A stretch of DNA of 64,000 nucleotides from Prescottella defluvii (GCF_000738775.1 NZ_JPOC01000038.1:22060-86059), one strand, 5' to 3'; shown: positions 1 to 10,513, counted from the first letter of the stretch. Numbers and translations: made by a program. The notes: generated by a model not told the origin, from the sequence alone.

Positions 1-1284
<1,284 letters not shown>

Positions 1285-2256
1285 GTGGATATGCCTGACG
1301 GGTTCGTTCCCCCTCCCGAATCCCCCACCGCCTCCCGTCTGCTGCACCGGATCCGGTTGCGGCACCTGACGTGTTTCGTCGCGGTGGCGCAGGAACGCAA
1401 CCTGGGCCGGGCCGCCGCGCGACTGCACCTGACGCAACCCGCGGTGACGAAGACCCTCAACGAACTCGAGGCGCTCGCCGGCACGCGCCTGGTCGACCGG
1501 GGCCGGCACGGCGCCCGGCTCACCCCGGCCGGTGAGCAGTTCCTGCGGCACGCGGTGGAGGTGACCGACGCGATGGAGTCGGCGGCCGCGGCGCTCGCCG
1601 GTGCGGGCGCGCCCAGTGCGCCGATCCGGGTCGGTGCGCTGCCGACCGTCGCCAGCGTGCTGCTGCCGGCCGCGATCACCCGCCTGCACCGGACGCATCC
1701 GGGTGTCGGCGTCCAGGTCACCACCGGGTCCAACGCGGTCCTGCTCGCCGCGGTGCGCGCCGGGGAGCTCGACCTCGCGCTCGGACGGATGACCGAACCC
1801 GTTGCGCTGCAGGACATCGCCTTCGAGCTGCTCTACACCGAATCACTGGCCCTGATCGTGCGCCCCGACCACCCGCTGACCGCGTCCCCGGGTCCGGCAC
1901 CGATGCCTGCGGTACTCGAGTACCCGCTGGTGGTCGCGTCCGCGGGCACCGTCCCGCGCCACCACACCGAGGTGCTGCTGCAGCGGCACGGCCTGCACCT
2001 GCCGGCCGGCTGCGTCGAAACCCTCGACGTCACCGTCGCCCGCACCCTCGCCCGCCGCGGCGACGCGGTGTGGTTCACCCCCGAACGGGTGCCCCAGACC
2101 GATCTCGACGACGGCACCCTCGTCCGGCTCCCCCAGCCGACCCCGGGCACCGCGGAGCCGGTGGGCCTGTTCCGCCGCCCCGCGGCGGAATCCTCCTCCG
2201 CCATCGAGGAACTGGCCGGGATCCTGAGGTCACTCGCGGCCGGGGCGGCTCAGTAG
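1285..2256 (+). CDS. pcaQ: LysR-type regulator, PcaQ-like
   Basis: Transcription regulator of about 323 residues with an N-terminal winged helix-turn-helix (residues about 20-80; RHLTCFVAVAQERNLGRAA followed by LTQPAVTKTLNELE) and a C-terminal LysR substrate-binding domain. The HTH has the wording typical of PcaQ/GbpR-type LysR proteins, and the gene is divergent from pcaHG, so it probably senses a protocatechuate-pathway intermediate and controls the operon. Start is GTG 1285, or ATG 1291 two codons later. Its 3' end overlaps by a few bases the stop of the convergent dehydrogenase gene. The symbol is inferred from context, not shown by a specific signature. Confidence 0.8.
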   Translation: MDMPDGFVPPPESPTASRLLHRIRLRHLTCFVAVAQERNLGRAAARLHLTQPAVTKTLNELEALAGTRLVDRGRHGARLTPAGEQFLRHAVEVTDAMESAAAALAGAGAPSAPIRVGALPTVASVLLPAAITRLHRTHPGVGVQVTTGSNAVLLAAVRAGELDLALGRMTEPVALQDIAFELLYTESLALIVRPDHPLTASPGPAPMPAVLEYPLVVASAGTVPRHHTEVLLQRHGLHLPAGCVETLDVTVARTLARRGDAVWFTPERVPQTDLDDGTLVRLPQPTPGTAEPVGLFRRPAAESSSAIEELAGILRSLAAGAAQ

Positions 2257-3182
2257 CCTGCGGTCGCGTCGATCCGCGCCAGCAGTTCCTCACCGGCGAC
2301 GAAGCGGCGCACGTTCTCCGCGACGTGCTCGGCGAACGCACCGCGTCGTACAGACGGCGGGTTCGAGTCGTGCGGGGTGATGATCGCGTTCGGCAGTGTC
2401 CACAGCGGATGGCCGTCGGGCAGCGGTTCCGGATCGGTGACGTCGAGCCCCGCACCTCCGATCGTGTTGTCCTGCAATGCGGTCACGAGTGCGTCGGTGT
2501 CGACGAGTGGTCCGCGGGCTACGTTGATCACCCACGACCGGGGGCCGAGCTTCGCGAGCTGCGGGGCCCCGAGCAGGTGCCGGGTGTCGGCGGTCGCCGG
2601 GGCGGCGATCACGACGTGGTCGACGCGTCCGAACACCTCGTCGACCCGGTCCGCGGTCACGACCTCGTCGGCGCCGGGTACCGGTCGACCGGAGCGGTTC
2701 ACCGCGATCACCGTCGCCCCCACTGCGGCCAGCATCGGGATCATCGCGCGTCCGATGCCCCCGGCACCGATGATCGCGACCCGGGCCCCGCGCAGCGTGC
2801 CGACCTTGTCGAAGAACTCCTTCTGCCGCCACGTGGTGGCCGCGAGATGCTCGGGCAGCGCCCGCACCCCCGCCAGCAGCAGCGCGAACGCATGCTCGGC
2901 GACGGTCGCGGAGAAGGCACCCGCCGCCGACGTCCACACCGGGCCGGGATGCCGCTGGATGGTCCCGGCGTCGAACCAGTGTTCGACGCCGGCCGAGTGC
3001 AACTGCACCCAGCGGATCGAGTCGGGCAGTTCCACGGGAAACCTCGCCGTGTCGTCGCCCGCCCACACCAGCGCCTCGGCATCGGCCAGGTCGACGACGC
3101 GACCGCCGCCGCGGACGACGGCGTCGACGAGCAGGTCGTCGGGTCCGGGGCCCAGCGCGATGGGCGTCGGCGTTGTCGTCAC
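2250..3182 (-). CDS. D-isomer-specific 2-hydroxyacid dehydrogenase
   Basis: NAD(P)-dependent 2-ketoacid/2-hydroxyacid oxidoreductase, 310 residues, near the family's usual length. The Rossmann motif GAGGIGR lies near residues 139-145. The catalytic triad of the family is present in order: Arg in NVARGPLVD, Glu in DPEPLPDGHPLW, and His in ITPHDSNP. It is convergent with the LysR gene and has its own promoter facing the CNNM pair. Substrate cannot be told from sequence; position next to pca genes is not strong evidence for a pca role. Confidence 0.85.
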   Translation of the reverse strand: MTTTPTPIALGPGPDDLLVDAVVRGGGRVVDLADAEALVWAGDDTARFPVELPDSIRWVQLHSAGVEHWFDAGTIQRHPGPVWTSAAGAFSATVAEHAFALLLAGVRALPEHLAATTWRQKEFFDKVGTLRGARVAIIGAGGIGRAMIPMLAAVGATVIAVNRSGRPVPGADEVVTADRVDEVFGRVDHVVIAAPATADTRHLLGAPQLAKLGPRSWVINVARGPLVDTDALVTALQDNTIGGAGLDVTDPEPLPDGHPLWTLPNAIITPHDSNPPSVRRGAFAEHVAENVRRFVAGEELLARIDATAGY

Positions 3183-3283
3183 GGGTTCTCCTCACACGGC
3201 ACGGTCCGGGCGTCCGGGCCCCGATCCGAGACATCGTTTCACCTCGGGGCCCCGATTCCGGAACCATACCGACAGGCGATTCG

Positions 3284-3299
3284 TCCTATTTTTGTAGGA
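3284..3299. promoter_or_regulatory. Small inverted repeat in divergent intergenic region
   Basis: TCCTA-N6-TAGGA, a perfect 5-base dyad, sits in the 226-base gap between the dehydrogenase and the CNNM-type genes. It could be an operator or part of a weak hairpin. No known riboswitch fold such as the M-box was recognised in the gap. Confidence 0.2.
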
Positions 3300-3408
3300 A
3301 GTGCCCGACCGACAGAAAGAAGGCCATGAGACGCCGACCGCGTAAACCTCGAAGACCCGTCGACCATCGTGTGATCATCATTGACACCCCGGCTGTGGAG
3401 GCGTCGTC

Positions 3409-4779
3409 GTGCTGACCCTGCTCGGAATCGTCGCCGGTATCGCCGTGGTGCTGGCGATCACCGCGCTGACCGGCTACTTCGTGGCCCAGGAGTTCGCCTA
3501 CATGGCGGTGGACCGGTCCCGGCTCAAGGCCCGCGCCGAGTCCGGTGACGCCACCGCGGCCCGTGCGCTGGCTGTCACCCGCCGCACCTCGTTCATGCTC
3601 TCCGGCGCCCAGCTCGGCATCACCGTCACCGGCCTGCTCGTCGGTTACGTCGCCGAACCCCTCATCGGCCGCGGACTCGGCGAACTGATGGGCGGCATCG
3701 GCATCCCCACCGGCGTCGGCATCGCCGTCGGCGCGATCCTCGCGGTGCTGTTCTCCACCGTCGTGCAGATGGTCTTCGGTGAGCTGTTCCCGAAGAACCT
3801 CGCGATCGCCCGGCCCGAACCCGTCGCACGCCGGCTCGCGCTGTCCACGACCCTCTACCTGAAGCTGTTCGGCTGGCTGATCTGGCTGTTCGACCAGTCG
3901 TCGAACCTGTTGCTGCGGGCGCTCAAGATCGAGCCCGTCCACGACGTCGAGCATTCCGCGACGCCCCGCGACCTCGAGCACATCGTCGCCGAGAGCCGGG
4001 ACGCCGGCGAGTTGCCGCGCGAGCTGTCGACGCTGCTCGACCGCATCCTCGACTTCCCCACCCGCACCGCCGAGCACGCCATGATCCCGCGGGCGCGCGT
4101 CGATCTGGTCCGCATGGACGAGCCGATCGGCAACGTCCTGGCCCGGATGGGCGCCGGACACACCCGCTACCCGGTCGTCGGCGACACCAGCGACGACCTG
4201 CAGGGCGTCGTCCACCTGCACGACCTGCTCGGCGCCGACCCCGTCGGCACCGCCGCCGACCATGCCCGGCCGGCGGTGATCGTGCCGACGACGCTGCCGC
4301 TGCCCGACGTCCTCGCCCAGATCACCTCCGCGAAGGACGAGATGGCGCTGGTGATCGACGAGTACGGCGGCTTCGCCGGTGTCGTCACGATCGAGGACAT
4401 GGCGGAGGAACTGGTCGGCGAGATCGCCGACGAACACGACCCCGACCACGAGGACACCGAGGTGGTCGCCGTCGACGGCGGCTGGCTGATCCCCGGCGGC
4501 GTGCACATCGACGAGGTCGCCCGCGTCCTCGACGAACACCTGCCCGAGGACGACGACTACGAGACGTTCGCCGGCCTGGTCATCGCCGAGTTCGGTGGAC
4601 TCCCGAAGGTGGGCGACACCGTCACCGTCCGGCTTCCCGCCGACCCGGCCGATCTCGTCTCCGACGAACCCCCGCCGACGACCGACCTCAACGTCGAGGT
4701 GCGGGCCGTCGACAAGCACGTGCCGTCGGCACTGTTCGTGACCGTCCACACCGACCGGAAGGGCACCGTCGATGAGTAA
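3409..4779 (+). CDS. CNNM/CorC-type membrane protein (DUF21 + CBS pair + CorC_HlyC)
   Basis: 456-residue protein of the CNNM/CorC (old name hemolysin C) family, linked in characterised members to Mg2+/Co2+ export or resistance. Order of parts: DUF21 membrane domain with about four hydrophobic segments (residues about 1-190), two CBS domains (about 215-340, including AEHAMIPRARVDLV and IDEYGGFAGVVTIEDM), and a C-terminal transporter-associated CorC_HlyC domain (about 355-450). Starts at GTG 3409. Followed by a paralogue that overlaps its last codons, so the two are translated together and may form a heteromer. No sensor or riboswitch was seen upstream. Confidence 0.88.
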   Translation: MLTLLGIVAGIAVVLAITALTGYFVAQEFAYMAVDRSRLKARAESGDATAARALAVTRRTSFMLSGAQLGITVTGLLVGYVAEPLIGRGLGELMGGIGIPTGVGIAVGAILAVLFSTVVQMVFGELFPKNLAIARPEPVARRLALSTTLYLKLFGWLIWLFDQSSNLLLRALKIEPVHDVEHSATPRDLEHIVAESRDAGELPRELSTLLDRILDFPTRTAEHAMIPRARVDLVRMDEPIGNVLARMGAGHTRYPVVGDTSDDLQGVVHLHDLLGADPVGTAADHARPAVIVPTTLPLPDVLAQITSAKDEMALVIDEYGGFAGVVTIEDMAEELVGEIADEHDPDHEDTEVVAVDGGWLIPGGVHIDEVARVLDEHLPEDDDYETFAGLVIAEFGGLPKVGDTVTVRLPADPADLVSDEPPPTTDLNVEVRAVDKHVPSALFVTVHTDRKGTVDE

Positions 4780-5788
4780 CCCCTGGATCGTCCTTGCCGT
4801 CACCGTCGTGTTGATCGCCGCGAGCGCCTTCTTCGTGGCGGTCGAGTTCGCGCTCATCGCCGCCCGCCGACACCGCCTCGAGGACGCCGCACCGACGAGC
4901 CGTTCCGCGCGCGCCGCCCTGCGCAGCTCGTCCGAGCTGTCGGTGCTCCTGGCCGGCTCCCAGCTGGGCATCACCGTCTGCACGCTCGCGCTCGGCGCGG
5001 TCACGAAACCGGCTGTGCACCACTGGCTCACGCCCGCGTTCGCGGGCTGGGGGGCGCCGTCGTGGCTCGCCGACGTCGCCGGATTCGTGCTGGCACTGAT
5101 CATCGTGACGTTCCTGCACCTCGTGGTCGGCGAGATGGCGCCGAAGTCGTGGGCGATCGCCCACCCGGAGAAGTCCGCCACGATGCTCGCGATCCCGATG
5201 CGTGGCTTCATGTGGCTCACCCGGCCGCTCATCGTCGTCCTCAACCGGGCCGCGAACTGGTGCCTGGTCAAGGTCGGCGTGCAGCCGGTGGACCAGGTCG
5301 CGTCGGGTCAGGATCCCGAGGCACTGCGGCACCTCGTCGAGCACTCGGCGACCGTCGGCACACTCGACGAGCGCTACCACGGTCACCTCACCAGCGCGCT
5401 GGAACTCGAGTCCCTGACCGTCGGTGACATCGTCCGACCGAACGACCGACCGAGCAGCGTCGACGCCGACGCCCCCGTGGACCGGATCCGTGAGACCGCC
5501 GACGCCAGCGGCCACCTGCGCCTGCTGGTGCACAACGGCCACGACGTAGAGGGTGTCCTGCACGTCCGCGACAGCCTCGGCGCACGGCCGGACGTCCGGG
5601 CCCGCGACCTCATGCGCGATGTGCTCACCCTCGGGTCGGCCACCCCCGTCTACGAGGCGCTCGCGACGATGCGCGGCACCCGCAGTCACATCGCGATCGT
5701 CCGCGACGACGACGGGCAGTTGATCGGGCTGATCACCCTCGCCGACGTCCTGGCGCGGCTGATGCCGAGCACGGGCGCGGCGGCCTGA
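4772..5788 (+). CDS. CNNM/CorC-type membrane protein, second copy
   Basis: 338-residue paralogue of the preceding protein: DUF21 membrane domain (about 1-185, with FFVAVEFALIAARRHRLED, the family N-terminus) and a CBS pair (about 200-335). It lacks the C-terminal CorC_HlyC domain of its neighbour. ATG 4772 lies inside the end of the upstream gene (8-base overlap). Paired long and short CNNM genes are common in actinobacteria. Transported ion not determinable from sequence. Confidence 0.87.
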   Translation: MSNPWIVLAVTVVLIAASAFFVAVEFALIAARRHRLEDAAPTSRSARAALRSSSELSVLLAGSQLGITVCTLALGAVTKPAVHHWLTPAFAGWGAPSWLADVAGFVLALIIVTFLHLVVGEMAPKSWAIAHPEKSATMLAIPMRGFMWLTRPLIVVLNRAANWCLVKVGVQPVDQVASGQDPEALRHLVEHSATVGTLDERYHGHLTSALELESLTVGDIVRPNDRPSSVDADAPVDRIRETADASGHLRLLVHNGHDVEGVLHVRDSLGARPDVRARDLMRDVLTLGSATPVYEALATMRGTRSHIAIVRDDDGQLIGLITLADVLARLMPSTGAAA

Positions 5789-5801
5789 TCGGCGGACGCC
5801 C

Positions 5802-6401
5802 TCACCGCTCCATGCCCAGCCAGACGACCTCGAACGCCGCGATGCACCGCCGCAGCGTCTCGGGGTCGTCGAACTGGGCGCCGCGGGCCACGGCCTGGTA
5901 GTAGAAGATCCCGTTGATGGCGTCGATGGCCGCCTCGACGTCGAGATCGGAACGGAGTTCGCCGCGGTCGACGGCCGCATTCAGTGCGGCCGTCATCCCG
6001 CGGCGCCGCCGGCGGACGTGCGAGGACCAGTACGCCTGCTGCAGTTCGGGATTGTCCATCACGAGTGCGACACGCTTGCGGAATCGTCTGTTGCTGTAGT
6101 TCTTTCCGAGTGCCGCTTCGATGTCGCCGAACAGCAGTGCGGCGAACGTCCGTTTGACGTCCCCGGACGTGTCGATCCCAACCGTCGTGCGCCCGTGGTC
6201 GAGGGCGGCGGCGACCAGATCCGTCATGGTCGGCCAGCGCCGGTAGAGCGCCGCCCGCGACAGCCCACTGATCTCCAGCACCCGGTTGACGGTGACGGGT
6301 TCGTCGGCGTCGATGAGGAACAGTGCCGCTTCGAGGATCTTCTCGTCGTGGCCCTCGGTGCGAGGGCGACCGGGCCCCCGGGTACCGGTCGCCGTCGTCA
6401 C
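5802..6401 (-). CDS. TetR-family regulator at the end of the phn operon
   Basis: 199-residue repressor with an N-terminal TetR helix-turn-helix (residues about 15-60; VNRVLEISGLSRAALYRRW) and a C-terminal ligand-binding helical domain with a PWWRAVNE-free, TetR_C-type layout ending QAVARGAQFDDPETLRRC. GTG 6401 is the chosen start; it overlaps the stop of the upstream phosphatase-like gene, placing it last in the phnDCE operon. It may autoregulate the operon, but no operator was identified. Confidence 0.85.
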   Translation of the reverse strand: MTTATGTRGPGRPRTEGHDEKILEAALFLIDADEPVTVNRVLEISGLSRAALYRRWPTMTDLVAAALDHGRTTVGIDTSGDVKRTFAALLFGDIEAALGKNYSNRRFRKRVALVMDNPELQQAYWSSHVRRRRRGMTAALNAAVDRGELRSDLDVEAAIDAINGIFYYQAVARGAQFDDPETLRRCIAAFEVVWLGMER

Positions 6402-7177
6402 CGTGCGATCGCCCGCTCGCGCAACCGGACGAGCAGTGCGTCGCCGAGTCCGGCGCGCCGCAACGGCTCGAGGGGATCGGTGTAGGTGTCGGCGAGGTAG
6501 CCGAGCAGGCCCCGCATGGGCTCGGGCGAGAACTCGGTGCGCAGCGCCGCGCGGGCCGCGTCGTCGAGGTCGATCCCGAGTGCCCCCAGCAGCGGTCCGA
6601 TCACCTGGCGGGTGCGGTCCGAGATGCCCTGCGAGTTCGGTCCGGTGGCAACGTAATCCGCGACGATCGACTCGTGGTCGGCACCCAACGCGAGCAGCAG
6701 CGACGCCGCCAGCACGCCGGTCCGGTCCTGGCCGGCGGTGCAGTGGAAGGCGACGGTGCCGGGGCTGTGGGCGATGACCGACAGCGCCGTGACGATGCGC
6801 GGCGCGGCCGTCTCGAACATACGGATGTACATCGCCGCGAACGTCGACTGGTCGAGCACGTCGGAGGCGCCCGTCGCTTCCCGCGTCGTCTCCGCGACCG
6901 ACGCGATGAACGGCACGTGATGGTAGGTGACGGGCAGGTCGGCGAGCGGGCCCCGCCCGGTGACCCGCAGCTCGTCCGGCGACCGCAGGTCGACGACGGC
7001 GGTGAGGCCACCGTCGACGAGTCGGGCGGCCGACGCCGAGTCGGTGAGCGACAGATCGTCGGCGCGGATCGCGAAACCCGCACGGACAACGCCGTCGCGG
7101 GCGGTGATGCCGCCGAGGTCGCGGAGGTTCGCGGGGGCCGACAAGGTGAGATCGGGGCGGATGTCGAGGGTGGTCAC
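6398..7177 (-). CDS. Tyrosine-phosphatase-like protein (Y_phosphatase3 type)
   Basis: 259-residue protein with the CX5R phosphatase loop HCTAGQDRTGV, in which Cys is the nucleophile and Arg binds phosphate, plus the N-terminal NLRDLGG motif of the Y_phosphatase3 (IphP-like) group. GTG 7177 overlaps the stop of phnE by 4 bases, and its own stop overlaps the TetR start. Placement inside a phosphonate-type transporter operon suggests it dephosphorylates an imported organophosphate rather than protein, which is inference. Confidence 0.85.
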   Translation of the reverse strand: MTTLDIRPDLTLSAPANLRDLGGITARDGVVRAGFAIRADDLSLTDSASAARLVDGGLTAVVDLRSPDELRVTGRGPLADLPVTYHHVPFIASVAETTREATGASDVLDQSTFAAMYIRMFETAAPRIVTALSVIAHSPGTVAFHCTAGQDRTGVLAASLLLALGADHESIVADYVATGPNSQGISDRTRQVIGPLLGALGIDLDDAARAALRTEFSPEPMRGLLGYLADTYTDPLEPLRRAGLGDALLVRLRERAIAR

Positions 7178-7998
7178 GTGATTCTCTTTCTGATGATGGC
7201 GCTCGCCTGATCGATGGCGGTGACGAGCACGACGATGCACAGGACCATGGCACTGAGGTGGCCGTAGTCGTAGCGGTTCATTGCGGTGGTGAGTTCGAGA
7301 CCGATGCCGCCGGCGCCGACGAGGCCGAGGATCGTCGCGCCGCGCACGTTCCCCTCGAACAGCAGGAGCGTGTAGCTCGTCAGCATCGGTATCGCTTGCG
7401 GCAGAATGCCGTAGCGGATGATCTGACGTTTCGACGCGCCGACGGCCTCCATCGCGACGATCGGGCCGCGGTCGACGGATTCCATCGCCTCGGCGAAGAT
7501 CTTGCCGATCGATCCGATCGATCCGATGGTCATCGCGAGGATGCCGGCGAACGGGCCGAGCCCGACGGCCGACACGAACATGAGCGCGATGACGAGATCG
7601 GGGACCGAGCGGATCACGTTCATGATCCAGCGGCACGGGAAGTACAGCCAGTTGGGTGCGATCGTGCGCGCGGCACCGAACGCGACGACCAGGGACAGTA
7701 TCGCGCCGAGAGTCGTTCCGACGACAGCCATCTGGAGCGTCTCGACGAGCAGTTCCATGATCAGCGGCAGCTTGCCGAAGTCCGGCGGGAACAGCCTGCC
7801 GAGGAACTCGCCCATGTTGGAGGCGCCCTCACCGAGGCGCAGGAAGTCGAACTGGGCGCCGTCGGCCGACCACAGGAACAGCCCGACGGCCAGGGCCACC
7901 CCGATGCCGACGCGGGCGCGCGGGACGACGAACGCCTGCTGCATTCTGTCCCGTTCGCGCGGATCGAGCGACGCCTCGAGGGTGCGGGAGCCGCGCAT
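7174..7998 (-). CDS. phnE: Phosphonate-type ABC transporter permease
   Basis: 274-residue integral membrane permease of the PhnE family. After a charged cytoplasmic N-terminus it has a hydrophobic segment (about 27-45), an ABC membrane domain with several segments (about 85-265), and the EAA-type loop EAVGASKRQIIRYGILPQA that contacts the ATPase. ATG 7998 overlaps the TGA of phnC; a further in-frame start upstream is less likely. It works with the PhnC ATPase and the PhnD lipoprotein. Confidence 0.9.
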   Translation of the reverse strand: MRGSRTLEASLDPRERDRMQQAFVVPRARVGIGVALAVGLFLWSADGAQFDFLRLGEGASNMGEFLGRLFPPDFGKLPLIMELLVETLQMAVVGTTLGAILSLVVAFGAARTIAPNWLYFPCRWIMNVIRSVPDLVIALMFVSAVGLGPFAGILAMTIGSIGSIGKIFAEAMESVDRGPIVAMEAVGASKRQIIRYGILPQAIPMLTSYTLLLFEGNVRGATILGLVGAGGIGLELTTAMNRYDYGHLSAMVLCIVVLVTAIDQASAIIRKRIT

Positions 7999-8804
7999 CA
8001 GTTCTCCTCCGCGGCGACGCCGTCGTACACGGTCCACAGGTCCGCTTCGGACAGGTCGGCGGTGCGTCCTTCGACGACGACCCGCCCGCCGCGCAGCCCG
8101 ACGATGCGGTCGGAGTGAGCGAGGGCGAGCGGCACGACGTGCAGACTCACCAGGACCGGAATGCCCTCCTCACGGGCGATCGACTGCAGCAGGTCGAGGA
8201 CCACGCCGCTCATCGTCGGGTCGAGGGAGGCGACGGGTTCGTCGGCGAGGATCACCCGCGGGTTCTGCATGAGCGCGCGGGCGATCGCGACGCGCTGCTG
8301 TTGACCACCCGAGAGGGACCGCGCCTCGTCCTTCGCCTTGTGCGCGATACCGACGCGCTCGAGCAGATCGAGCGCACGCGCGCGGTCCGAACCACGAAAC
8401 GTGCCGAGCAGGTTGAGCGGACCGGCGTCGTACAGCGCACCCGTGAGGACGTTGGTGAGGACCGGCAGACGTCCGATGAGGTTGAACTGCTGGAACACCT
8501 GCCCGACGTCGGCACGCAGATCGCGCAGTTGCCGGCGTCGCACCCCGGAGACGTCGACACCGCCGACGGTGACCTCGCCCGAGGTGATCGGGGCGAATCC
8601 GGTGAGCGCCTTCATCAGTGTCGACTTGCCCGACCCGGACGAGCCGAGCAGTGCGACCACCTCACCCGCGTGCAGTTCGAGATCGACCCCGTCCAGAACG
8701 AGTGGGGTGTCGGGCGCATAGCGCACCCTGAGATCGCGAACCGTGACACGAGCGGTGTCGACGGCCCGCGCTGGTGGCGCGAGCGTGCCCAGCGGAGTGC
8801 TCAT
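7998..8804 (-). CDS. phnC: Phosphonate-type ABC transporter ATPase
   Basis: 268-residue ABC ATPase. Walker A is GSSGSGKST, the signature is LSGGQQQRVAIARAL, and Walker B leads into LADEPVASLDP, followed by SLHVVPLA as the switch-His region. These and the phnD/phnE neighbours place it in the PhnC family, with phosphonate or phosphite import as the likely role. ATG 8804 is chosen as the first Met consistent with family length; the in-frame stretch upstream is low-complexity and unlikely to be coding. Confidence 0.9.
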   Translation of the reverse strand: MSTPLGTLAPPARAVDTARVTVRDLRVRYAPDTPLVLDGVDLELHAGEVVALLGSSGSGKSTLMKALTGFAPITSGEVTVGGVDVSGVRRRQLRDLRADVGQVFQQFNLIGRLPVLTNVLTGALYDAGPLNLLGTFRGSDRARALDLLERVGIAHKAKDEARSLSGGQQQRVAIARALMQNPRVILADEPVASLDPTMSGVVLDLLQSIAREEGIPVLVSLHVVPLALAHSDRIVGLRGGRVVVEGRTADLSEADLWTVYDGVAAEEN

Positions 8805-8832
8805 GATCGTGTCCTTTGCTTGCCCGGCAGGG

Positions 8833-9753
8833 TCATTCGAGGTCGGAGATGTCGACGTTCGCGACGGCGGCGATGTCGACGTAGGGCTGGAAGACCGCCG
8901 CGTCCGGTTCGATGATCGGAGCGGATCCGTCACCGATGCCTTCGCCGTAGATCCCCAGCGCTTCCTTGTTCTGCGGGGAGAAGACCTTGGGCAGCGCCTC
9001 GATCAATGCCTGCCGCTTCGCGTCGCTCATGCCGGGGTTGCCGAGCACCGAGGTCGACACGGGCATCGAGATGCTCTCACCGATCGAGCGGGTCTCGCCC
9101 ACCTCGAACGGGAACATCGGATTCCCTGTGCCCGCCATCGTCGGGAAGATCGTCGCGGTGCAGGCAACGTCGGCCTGCCCGTTCTTCAGGGCGAGGAAGC
9201 TGCGGTCGTGGCCTCCGGAGATGAGGACCTCGTAGTCGCTGTCCATCTCCAGACCTGCCTCGTGCAGCATGTGGATCGGCAGGAAGTAACCGGAGCTCGA
9301 CGCCGGGTCGGCGAAGGCGACGGTGGTGTCGGGCGAGATGTCGTCGAGCGACCGCAACGGCGACGAGTCGAGGACGAGGCACGTGGAAACGGGGTCGCCG
9401 TTGCCGGGCCAGGCGACGAGCGAGTCGATCTCGCCGGTGTTCACCGCGAGCGCGGACGGGAAACCACTCATGATGCCGATGTCCTCGTGGCCGGCACGAA
9501 TCGCTTCGATGACGGCCGAGTAGCTGGGGACATCGGTGACCTCGACGGTCAGACCGGTCTCCGCCTCGAGCAGCGCGGCGATCGTCTCCACCGGGGTGGC
9601 GGCGTTCGGGTCGTCGGAGAGCGGGAGCGTCGCGAAGCGGATCACGTCGTCGTTCCCGGACGCGGAACCTCCACTACCGGAGGAACACCCGGTGAGAACG
9701 AGGGCGGAGGCGGCGACGAGCGCACCGATGGCGATGGGGGCGCGAGTTCGCAT
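8833..9753 (-). CDS. phnD: Phosphonate/phosphate-type ABC transporter binding lipoprotein
   Basis: 306-residue solute-binding lipoprotein. The N-terminus is a lipoprotein signal peptide with lipobox LTGC (Cys23) after a hydrophobic core, so it is anchored outside the membrane. The rest is a PhnD-type periplasmic-binding domain (VIRFATLPLSDDPNAATP at the mature N-terminus). ATG 9753 has AAAGG upstream. First gene of the leftward phnDCE-phosphatase-tetR operon. Specificity between phosphonate, phosphite and 2-aminoethylphosphonate is open. Confidence 0.9.
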   Translation of the reverse strand: MRTRAPIAIGALVAASALVLTGCSSGSGGSASGNDDVIRFATLPLSDDPNAATPVETIAALLEAETGLTVEVTDVPSYSAVIEAIRAGHEDIGIMSGFPSALAVNTGEIDSLVAWPGNGDPVSTCLVLDSSPLRSLDDISPDTTVAFADPASSSGYFLPIHMLHEAGLEMDSDYEVLISGGHDRSFLALKNGQADVACTATIFPTMAGTGNPMFPFEVGETRSIGESISMPVSTSVLGNPGMSDAKRQALIEALPKVFSPQNKEALGIYGEGIGDGSAPIIEPDAAVFQPYVDIAAVANVDISDLE

Positions 9754-9956
9754 AGGAGTACTGCCTTTCGGATGAGGCGGAAACCTGCGGGCGGTGCCGA
9801 AGCGGGCAGACACCATGAGACCGAGAGAAAGTGACGCGCAATTACGAGACCGGCGATACGAGAATGGAAGTCTTGATGAACGCGCAGTGACGCCGTCGAA
9901 CCTCGAGAACGTCAGGCGTAGGGTCTGACAGTGGAGGACCGAAACGGGGCGAGAAC

Positions 9957-10196
9957 ATGGCCGATTTCGTGCAACACCGGCAGCACGGCTGGTCCGACAG
10001 GCACACCACCGCCTCCCGAGCGGCGCGGCTGTCTATGTTCATGGTGCTGTCGCTGATCCCGGGCGTCATCGCCGTCGGGCTCGGCCGGTCACCCTTCGCC
10101 GTCTTCTGGCTCGTCGTGTTCACCGCACTCGCCATCGGCGTCGCAGCGGCCCTGCTGCCGTCGAGCGACGACCGACAGCGGACGTCCTTCGGCTGA
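9957..10196 (+). CDS. Small membrane protein, unknown
   Basis: 79-residue reading frame divergent from phnD. After a charged N-terminus it has two adjacent hydrophobic segments (about residues 24-43 and 46-65) and a short polar tail, a plausible two-helix hairpin. The Shine-Dalgarno is weak (GGGGCGAG about 9 bases before ATG 9957). No family recognised; coding status is moderately likely because the hydrophobic pattern is coherent and nothing competes convincingly on the other strand. Confidence 0.45.
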   Translation: MADFVQHRQHGWSDRHTTASRAARLSMFMVLSLIPGVIAVGLGRSPFAVFWLVVFTALAIGVAAALLPSSDDRQRTSFG

Positions 10197-10346
10197 CGGA
10201 GGCTCCGCGGGCGAACTCGGGTGGACAGGCCGACTCCGGGGAGAGCACTCGATTGGCACCGACGACGCCGGCCGTGACATCCGTCTCAGCACGCTCGGCC
10301 CGCGACCACCCCGCCTCTCGGGCACGGCTGAGGTGCCGAGAAAACG

Positions 10347-10386
10347 AGGAAGCCCCCACCTGCATCGCTGCCGGTGGGGGCTTCCT
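10347..10386 (-). terminator. Rho-independent terminator after tRNA-Arg
   Basis: Perfect 14-base inverted repeat (10347-10360 with 10373-10386) with a 12-base loop, just downstream of tRNA-Arg on the minus strand. The strand then reads TCGTTTTC, giving a short U-rich tail. Confidence 0.8.
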
Positions 10387-10390
10387 GTTG

Positions 10391-10463
10391 TGCGCCCGAA
10401 GGGATTCGAACCCCTAACCTTCTGATCCGTAGTCAGATGCTCTATCCGTTGAGCTACGGGCGC
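10391..10463 (-). tRNA. tRNA-Arg (anticodon ACG)
   Basis: 73-base cloverleaf on the minus strand. The acceptor stem GCGCCCG pairs with CGGGCGC, with discriminator A. The anticodon stem TCTGA/TCAGA closes loop CTACGGA, giving anticodon ACG, which reads CGU/CGC/CGA after inosine formation. The T-loop GGTTCGAATCC is canonical. CCA is not encoded. Confidence 0.96.
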
Positions 10464-10513
10464 ATGTCCAAACAGTATTAACTTGTTACTGGTCCAACGA
10501 GAAACCAGCGTGG

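Noticed and set aside
3183..3408. Mg2+ riboswitch (M-box) before the CNNM genes
   Set aside because: No M-box consensus or paired architecture could be built; only a 5-base dyad is present.
3286..5271. 661-codon open frame on the minus strand across the CNNM genes
   Set aside because: It is antisense to two well-supported membrane proteins; long open antisense frames are normal in GC-rich DNA and the translation has no domain pattern.
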